From assembly GCA_020831625.1 (NCBI GenBank), contig JAFIGD010000001.1:1-64000 (forward strand): DNA of 64,000 nt, given 5' to 3'. Position 1 is the first letter of the stretch. Every line of letters starts with the position of its first letter. The notes under the pieces were generated by a model. That model was not told where the DNA came from. It saw only the letters and a list, made by a program, of their open reading frames with translations, and did no database searches. The stretch comes from Verrucomicrobiota bacterium (lineage in GTDB: Bacteria; Verrucomicrobiota; Kiritimatiellia; SS1-B-03-39; UBA6053). The position numbers and the translations under genes are program-made. Shown here piece after piece: positions 58,927-64,000 of the stretch.

Positions 58927-61257
58927 AATCACATCCTCCAGCCAGGAATCGGCCTCGGCGCCGCCGATGATCAGACGGAAGCCCAAATCCGACTGACGGT
59001 TTCCGTGGCGGTGCCACTCCCGGGTCTCCAGCCCAAGAACGTGAGGCAGGCTCGACCAGGCACCGCCCCGGGACATCGGATACCGGAAAACCCGCATCCG
59101 CCCGTTCTCTTGGAACCTCGCCTCGCGCCGGTCACCCGACGCTGTCCATTCCAACACCCCGCCCAACACCCCGTAAAGCCCCGCCGCATCCGGGATCACC
59201 CCGTAAACGGAATTCGCCTCCGGCGAATCAGGGTTCACCCGCAGCGCGTGTACCGCATGCAGATCCGTCCCCCCCCGAACCGCGCTGCCGCGTCCGCCCC
59301 CGGTGGCGAAATGAAGCCACTCCGGTTCCGTCGGCAGCCGGGCGAGCAAATCCTCATGCCGCGCCGACAGCGTTTCCAACCACTCAATAATCTGAAGGTA
59401 ATCCCGCCGGGTCACCGGCAGGTCGGCCGTCCCGGAAGGCAACGCCGCCGCCTCCCCGCTTTGCACCGCCGCCCACTGGGCGCGGGTCACCGGCGTTTCC
59501 GCCACCCAAAAGCCCTCCGCCACTTCCACCCGGGTCACCGGATCATCCTCCACCCGGCCCCTCGGCTGATACTGCAAATGTTCCGGCAACGCCCACGTGC
59601 CCGGTTCGGTCCGGCGCAGGCGGATTTCAACACCCTCTTGCAAGGCGATCGCCACCCACGGACCGTACAAATCCACCCCGTGCGCATCCGCCCACCCCGG
59701 AAGCGGCGGCGCAAACGCCTTCTGGCCCCGTGTCAAAAACATTCCCGATTCCTGAGCGCCCCCCTCCTGCAGCACCCGCTGCGCCGCACCCTTCTCCCCC
59801 GAACGCCAAAGCGTGTTGGCCCGATAAAGTGTTTTGAAAAACTCCGCCTCTTCGCGCTCACGCGCCTCGATTTCGTCCAGCAACTCCGCCATCGTCGCCG
59901 AACGGCCGATCAGTTTCCGCACCGTCCGGGCCGCCTCGGCCGCCCGGAACCAATCCGAGCGCTCCGCGAAGGCCCTCGCCGCCTCCCCCTCCCGTTCCGC
60001 CAGAACCTCACGGGCTCTGCGGGACAAATCACGATGTGCCTCCGGCCACGCCGCATCCTCCGGCAGCCACAGCATCGACCCGTCCTGAACAAGAAACAGC
60101 CACTCACCGGGCCCCGGATCGGCTCCCCCCCCCACCGTGTGCGCGGCGGTCAGCACCTCCAGCGCGCCGAACGCCTCGCCCAACCCCAACAAAACCCCGG
60201 CGGTAAATTCCGGATCGTGCTCCGGAGCATCGAACGGAGCCTCCACCACATGACGGCGCACAAACCTCAGCAAAGCCTCCGGCGGTCCGGCGGCGCTGTG
60301 TCCGCCCTCCACAACCGACAACTCCGCCTCGATGCCCAAAGCCCGCCACAGCGCCACCGACGCCTCCGCATCCCGGTGATCCCCGCCGTAATCACGGTCG
60401 CCCCGCACCATATACAGCGGTGGCATCCGGTTCGAAACATGCGGAAAATTGTTGCGGATCCGCAGACTGTGACGGGTGCCGTCATTCCAGGCCGGATGCG
60501 GCCCGTGATGCAGCGCCGGCACCGAAAACCAGCGAGGTTTGCCAAATTCACCGAACGCCTCAAGCATCGGCCGGGTGTTCAGCGCCCCCGCCCACAGAAA
60601 CGTCCCCGCCACATTCACCCGGGTTTCGCCCCAGGGCAGACCCTGTGTGTGTAACGAATCCTGCGGCACCATGCCGATCAGCCCGATGGACCGAGCCCCG
60701 GCGCTGTGCCCCGCCAACATCACCCGCTCTGTCATCACATTCCAGTGCGCCCCGTTCTGTTGCAAAAAACGGATGCCGCAAAGCGGATCACTCACCGGCG
60801 CGGGCCAGCCGCTCTCCCGGGCCAGCCGATAGCCCACCGAAGCCACCGCAACCCCGTGATCCAGCACATAGCGAAACGACTCCGAAAAACTCCGCCGCGG
60901 GTCATGCACATTGATATTCGGCGTTCCGCCCATGAACCCGCCCCCGTGCACATGCACCAGAAGCGGATACGGCCCCTCCACCTCCTCCGCCGGTAAAATC
61001 AAATTCACCGGCAGGCCCCTCGACTCCACCGCCATCTCCTGAGTCCAGACCGACACCTCCGCCGCCACCAGCGCATAATGACGGTACCCGTTTTCCAACA
61101 CCGTCGGCTCCACCGCCAACGCCGCCGCCAGCAAAGCCGCCTCGTCATTCTCAACCACAGGCGGCAGCAACGCCGGAATGGTTCCCGCACAGACCGTCCA
61201 CGCGCCGGAAACACACCAAACAAACATCCGGCGGAAAAACAGAAGCCATATTTTCAT
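58918..61257 (-). CDS. Exported fusion of carboxylesterase and formylglycine-generating-enzyme-like domain
   Basis: 779 residues with a signal peptide (about 1-25). The first half is a BD-FAE/carboxylesterase-like alpha/beta hydrolase (LLVHVHGGGFMGGTPN, LAGHSAGARSIGL with the Ser nucleophile, His in VEGGHSAAGPP). A helical linker (about 400-510) leads to a C-terminal FGE/SUMF1-type domain (FWVAETPVTRAQWAAV, LPTEPEWLHFATGGG, YGVLGGVLEWTASG, LGFRLIIGG). True FGEs carry two active-site Cys; I see none in the expected segment here, so it is probably a lectin-like or enzyme variant. Likely acts on acylated polysaccharide outside the cytoplasm. Confidence 0.8.
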   Translation of the reverse strand: MKIWLLFFRRMFVWCVSGAWTVCAGTIPALLPPVVENDEAALLAAALAVEPTVLENGYRHYALVAAEVSVWTQEMAVESRGLPVNLILPAEEVEGPYPLLVHVHGGGFMGGTPNINVHDPRRSFSESFRYVLDHGVAVASVGYRLARESGWPAPVSDPLCGIRFLQQNGAHWNVMTERVMLAGHSAGARSIGLIGMVPQDSLHTQGLPWGETRVNVAGTFLWAGALNTRPMLEAFGEFGKPRWFSVPALHHGPHPAWNDGTRHSLRIRNNFPHVSNRMPPLYMVRGDRDYGGDHRDAEASVALWRALGIEAELSVVEGGHSAAGPPEALLRFVRRHVVEAPFDAPEHDPEFTAGVLLGLGEAFGALEVLTAAHTVGGGADPGPGEWLFLVQDGSMLWLPEDAAWPEAHRDLSRRAREVLAEREGEAARAFAERSDWFRAAEAARTVRKLIGRSATMAELLDEIEAREREEAEFFKTLYRANTLWRSGEKGAAQRVLQEGGAQESGMFLTRGQKAFAPPLPGWADAHGVDLYGPWVAIALQEGVEIRLRRTEPGTWALPEHLQYQPRGRVEDDPVTRVEVAEGFWVAETPVTRAQWAAVQSGEAAALPSGTADLPVTRRDYLQIIEWLETLSARHEDLLARLPTEPEWLHFATGGGRGSAVRGGTDLHAVHALRVNPDSPEANSVYGVIPDAAGLYGVLGGVLEWTASGDRREARFQENGRMRVFRYPMSRGGAWSSLPHVLGLETREWHRHGNRQSDLGFRLIIGGAEADSWLEDVILR

Positions 61258-61386
61258 TGTGCCACCAGGCGCCTTTCTTGACCAACCAAAAACTCAATTC
61301 GGTTAAACATAAAATAACCATAGCTGAAAAGAAAATCGAAAATCAAGAGAATTAGTCAGCCTATCTCACAAAAAACCTCAAAACAT

Positions 61387-61413
61387 AAAAAAATCCCGCA
61401 AACCCTTGCGGGA
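61387..61413 (-). terminator. Intrinsic terminator of tRNA-Leu
   Basis: On the minus strand a TCCCGC / GCGGGA stem with an 8-base loop is followed by seven Ts (61387-61393). It lies about 35 bases beyond the tRNA 3' end. The rest of 61258-61448 is AT-rich and gene-free. Confidence 0.87.
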
Positions 61414-61448
61414 AAGCGGGATAGGAATTGAGAGGTCAAGTCTCAAAA

Positions 61449-61535
61449 TGGTACACCCGAGAGGAGTCGAACCTCCACGCCCTTGCGGGCACTAGAACCT
61501 GAATCTAGCGTGTCTGCCAGTTCCACCACGGGTGC
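61449..61535 (-). tRNA. tRNA-Leu (CAG anticodon)
   Basis: An 87-base class II tRNA. The acceptor GCACCCG pairs with CGGGTGT. The anticodon stem CTAGA/TCTAG encloses loop TTCAGGT with anticodon CAG. A long variable arm (TGCCCGCAAGGGCG) marks Leu. The T arm GGAGG-TTCGACT-CCTCT is complete and CCA is encoded at 61451-61449. Confidence 0.96.
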
Positions 61536-61600
61536 GTGAAAAGCAATATGCGAGACATTACCGAAAAACGCCGAAGTGTCAATCCTCCCCAACAGGATTT

Positions 61601-62428
61601 TTACGCCTCTTGAATCAAGGCCCGTATCCGTTCCGCCGCCTGAAACGCCGCCTCCAAAAACGCACCGTGCTCCCCGTGCCGCTCCGGAGTCCAGCTCACC
61701 TCAAGCTGCGGAGCTTTCCGATACACACTCCGGCGGATAAACGCGGCGATCGCATCCCAGTCCGCATGCCCCTCCGGATCAAACGGGTTCCAGTGACGAT
61801 CCTTCTGCGTGTCATTGTCGTTCAAATGCAGAATCTCCAGCCGGGAGGCACAATGGGCCATCAGCCACTCCGAATTGCCTGAAATCAGCGCGTGTCCCGG
61901 ATCAAAGGTGAATCCGATGAAGTCCGCCGGAAACCGCTCAAACACCGCCTCAAGCGTCCGTCGGTCATTTCCGGCGATGTAGTGATTCTCAATGGCGATT
62001 TTCACCTCATGTTCACGGGCCGTCTCCTCAAGCGCCGCCAAGCCCTCCAGCAAAAAATCAATCTCCTCCCGGGTCACCGCGCCTCTCCACGGCACATGGT
62101 ACACCACCGCGTCACCGCCGAACGCCCGCGTCAGCGCGATCCGGTCCCGAAACAGCGCCAGGGCCTGTTCCCGGACCTTGGCCTCCGGCGACCACAGATC
62201 CACATTCCTTGGATGACATCCGTGCACATCCTGAACCCTCACCCCGCTGGCCGCCAAAGCCTCCGCCCACTCCGCCCGCTCCTCCGCCGTGAACGGCTCC
62301 GGTTTCGTCCACTTCCAGGCCAAATGCAGATGCGTGAACCCCGCCGCGCGAATCCGCCGCAGGTTTTCCTCCACCGACACACCCGGAGCGAACGCCTTGT
62401 CCGAAATTGAGAATCCGTCCTGAATCAT
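61601..62428 (-). CDS. Sugar phosphate isomerase/epimerase (xylose-isomerase-like TIM barrel)
   Basis: A 275-residue AP-endonuclease-2/IolE-like barrel. Metal-site residues are seen in KIAIENHY (Glu), FTFDPGHAL (Asp/His), ILHLNDND (His) and the late Glu in LEVSW. Members isomerise or epimerise keto-sugars such as tagatose, psicose or inosose. The substrate is not readable. Its ATG overlaps the phosphoesterase stop by 4 bases, so the pair is co-translated. Confidence 0.87.
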   Translation of the reverse strand: MIQDGFSISDKAFAPGVSVEENLRRIRAAGFTHLHLAWKWTKPEPFTAEERAEWAEALAASGVRVQDVHGCHPRNVDLWSPEAKVREQALALFRDRIALTRAFGGDAVVYHVPWRGAVTREEIDFLLEGLAALEETAREHEVKIAIENHYIAGNDRRTLEAVFERFPADFIGFTFDPGHALISGNSEWLMAHCASRLEILHLNDNDTQKDRHWNPFDPEGHADWDAIAAFIRRSVYRKAPQLEVSWTPERHGEHGAFLEAAFQAAERIRALIQEA

Positions 62429-63129
62429 TTCTTTTCTCCTTCCGATTCACCCGTCGGCCGTGGCGGATACAACTCCAAAAACCGCGCCCCCAGTTGCTTC
62501 CGCTCCAGACTATGGGGATGCATCAGCGAATGAAAATTCACTTTCCCGTCCACCACCGTCATATAGCGGGTCGCGCTGCTTGGATCATCAGGACGGTTAT
62601 ACCCCACACTTCCCGGATTCATCCAAAACGAATCCCGGTCCAGATAACAAAGCGCCGGATGATGCGTGTGTCCCAGAACCACCGCGCGCGCCGCCTCCGG
62701 CACCTCCGCCGCCGTATCCCCCCGAAACGCGTCAAACGCATACAGCGAGGGAATCAACTCGTATCCCTGATAGCGGTGAATCATAAAATAATCGATCCCG
62801 TCATGCGCGAACCGAATTGATTCCGGCAGATTTTCCAAATACACAATATGGTCATCATCCAACTGCGCCGCGTTCAGTTCCGAAAAACTCTCCGGATGTG
62901 TCAGCGACGCCTTCCCTTGACGGAAATAGCGGACAATTTTTTCATCATGATTTCCCCGCACGCAGGGGATGCCTCGATCACGGATACAGTCCACCACCTC
63001 GCGGGCATGCAGACCCACATCCACCAGATCCCCGGCGCAATAGATCAGATCCGCATCCCTCTCCGCCTTCAACACCGCCTCCAGACAGCGAATGTTCGCG
63101 TGAATATCCGAAATAAACAATATTTTCAT
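62425..63129 (-). CDS. Metallophosphoesterase (YfcE/calcineurin-like)
   Basis: A 234-residue protein with the phosphoesterase motifs in order: ISDIHAN (D-x-H), YCAGDLVD (GD), CVRGNHDE (GNHD), and LGHTHHP (GHTH). It hydrolyses phosphate mono- or diesters with two metals; the substrate is unknown. The ATG at 63129 is chosen because it starts MKILFISD; the frame is open to 63162. It precedes the isomerase gene with a 4-base overlap and lies next to array 3. Confidence 0.92.
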   Translation of the reverse strand: MKILFISDIHANIRCLEAVLKAERDADLIYCAGDLVDVGLHAREVVDCIRDRGIPCVRGNHDEKIVRYFRQGKASLTHPESFSELNAAQLDDDHIVYLENLPESIRFAHDGIDYFMIHRYQGYELIPSLYAFDAFRGDTAAEVPEAARAVVLGHTHHPALCYLDRDSFWMNPGSVGYNRPDDPSSATRYMTVVDGKVNFHSLMHPHSLERKQLGARFLELYPPRPTGESEGEKK

Positions 63130-63140
63130 GACCGCCGTCC

Positions 63141-63221
63141 TTTTCCGATCCTCGGAAAACACCTCCCGAAGTTTTCCGAACTTCGGAAAATGAAACGGCG
63201 CGTTTTCCGAACCTCGGAAAA
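63141..63221. repeat. Three 19-bp palindromes at 31-bp period (array 3)
   Basis: Copies of TTTTCCGA-NNN-TCGGAAAA start at 63141, 63172 and 63203, exactly 31 bases apart, with triplets TCC, ACT and ACC. A decayed fourth copy fits the same register at 63234. The 63203 copy is extended by CGGCGCG/CGCGCCG flanks into a 15-bp stem with one bulge. The array lies directly after the lpd stop on the minus strand. Confidence 0.92.
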
Positions 63222-63251
63222 TCGCGCCGCTCGTTTCCGGGAGGGTTCCGG

Positions 63252-64000
63252 TTACTTTTTCTTTTTCTTGGGCTGATAAAAATGCGGGCTGTGACCGTAG
63301 AAGGCTTCCGCGCTTTCCATCACCGTTTCAGAGAGGGTCGGATGGGGATGGATGGTGAGCGAGAGGTCTTCGACGGTGGCGCCCATTTCAATGGCCAGCG
63401 TGCCTTCGGCGATCAGTTCGCCCGCGCCCGGCCCGCAAATCCCCACGCCGAGAATCTGTTCAGTTTCGGGATGGGTAATGAGCTTGGTGAGTCCGTCGCT
63501 GCGGTCCAGCGTGGTGGCGCGGCCGGAGGCGCTCCAGGGGAATTTCCCGATTTTCACGGCAATGCCCTGGTCTTTGGCCTCCTGCTCGGTGAGTCCCGCC
63601 CAGGCGATTTCCGGATCGGTGAACACCACCGCGGGAATCGCGGCGGGATCGTAGATGGAGCGTTTGCCCATGATGGCCTGCACCGCGACTTTGCCTTCGT
63701 AGGTGGCTTTGTGCGCCAGCATGGGTTCGCCGGCGACATCGCCGATGGCCCAGATGTGCGAATCGTGCGTGCGGCGCTGGGAGTCGGTCTCGATCCAGCC
63801 GCGGTCATTGACTTTGACCCCGGTGTTTTCGAGGCCGAAGCCTTTGGAATTGGGGCGGCGGCCGATGGAGATCAAGACCAGCTCGAAGGACTCTTCGGTC
63901 TTGTTGCCTTTTTCGTCTTCGAAGGTGACCTTCACCGCGTCGCCGGTGTCTTCAAGCCCCGCGACTTTGGTCTTGAGTTTGATTTCCTTGAAGGCCTTTC
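63252..64000 (-). CDS. lpdA: Dihydrolipoamide dehydrogenase, C-terminal part (cut by window edge)
   Basis: The frame stays open from 64000 through the window end, so only the last 249 residues are visible. They include the FAD-binding [20 protein letters not shown], the linker to the dimerisation domain ([21 protein letters not shown]) and the active-site His-Glu region [21 protein letters not shown] is the E3 component of pyruvate and 2-oxoglutarate dehydrogenase complexes or the glycine cleavage system. A Lys-rich tail ends the protein. Confidence 0.94.
   Translation of the reverse strand, partial: KAFKEIKLKTKVAGLEDTGDAVKVTFEDEKGNKTEESFELVLISIGRRPNSKGFGLENTGVKVNDRGWIETDSQRRTHDSHIWAIGDVAGEPMLAHKATYEGKVAVQAIMGKRSIYDPAAIPAVVFTDPEIAWAGLTEQEAKDQGIAVKIGKFPWSASGRATTLDRSDGLTKLITHPETEQILGVGICGPGAGELIAEGTLAIEMGATVEDLSLTIHPHPTLSETVMESAEAFYGHSPHFYQPKKKKK

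Overview
The window is GC-rich, densely coded bacterial chromosome. I find no phage, plasmid or CRISPR-cas genes. Gene content suggests a marine or gut saccharolytic anaerobe of the PVC group, most like Kiritimatiellota. The evidence is a complete Na+-NQR operon, a Na+-pumping oxaloacetate decarboxylase (oadGBA), a sulfatase beside a GH43 enzyme, a PEP-CTERM protein, three XylR-type regulators (LacI-like sensor plus AraC helix-turn-helix) next to secreted or exported proteins, and a formylglycine-generating-enzyme-like domain fused to an esterase. The phylum assignment is inference; no 16S rRNA is present.

Layout. 1-2.4 kb: tandem repeats, DEAD-box helicase, glutaredoxin, a 31-bp-period palindrome array and tRNA-His with its terminator. 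2.4-6.1 kb: GH28-like beta-helix protein, a RAYT transposase with its REP sequence, and a VapBC-type toxin-antitoxin pair. 6.1-12.8 kb: Fur regulator, NAD(P)-binding protein, oadG-oadB-oadA, DJ-1/PfpI protein and D-2-hydroxyacid dehydrogenase. 12.8-24.4 kb: polysaccharide/secretome island with an FAD oxidoreductase, a 1711-residue secreted metalloprotease, two XylR-type regulators, a broken secreted gene, a PEP-CTERM protein and two copies of an intergenic repeat. 24.6-30.5 kb: nqrABCDEF on the minus strand. 30.5-36.7 kb: phoU, transaldolase, two folate-pathway-like genes, an acetyltransferase, a solute-binding/TRIC-channel fusion and a two-gene nucleotidyltransferase cassette between repeats. 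36.8-45.3 kb: XPD/DinG-like helicase, argC, amidase, TPR protein, lipoprotein, LMW phosphatase and MFS exporter. 45.4-54.6 kb: second RAYT, GH43 and sulfatase under a LacI regulator with two matching operator-like palindromes, a secreted protein, a third XylR-type regulator, a YlbF-like protein, HflX and a REPIN. 54.6-64 kb: antiporter, queD, K+ channel, two esterases, tRNA-Leu, sugar isomerase/epimerase, phosphoesterase and the 3' part of lpd.

How it fits together. OadGBA and Na+-NQR both export Na+, so energy coupling is probably sodium-based; the CPA2 antiporter and K+ channel would help set ion gradients. Secreted and intracellular polysaccharide enzymes sit beside their own one-component regulators, giving small independently switched catabolic modules.

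The least explained features are three arrays of a 19-bp palindrome repeated at exactly 31-bp spacing, each just downstream of a stop codon. Others are a RAYT/REP/REPIN family, short text-like tandem repeats that in places provide stop codons, and several unusual domain fusions.
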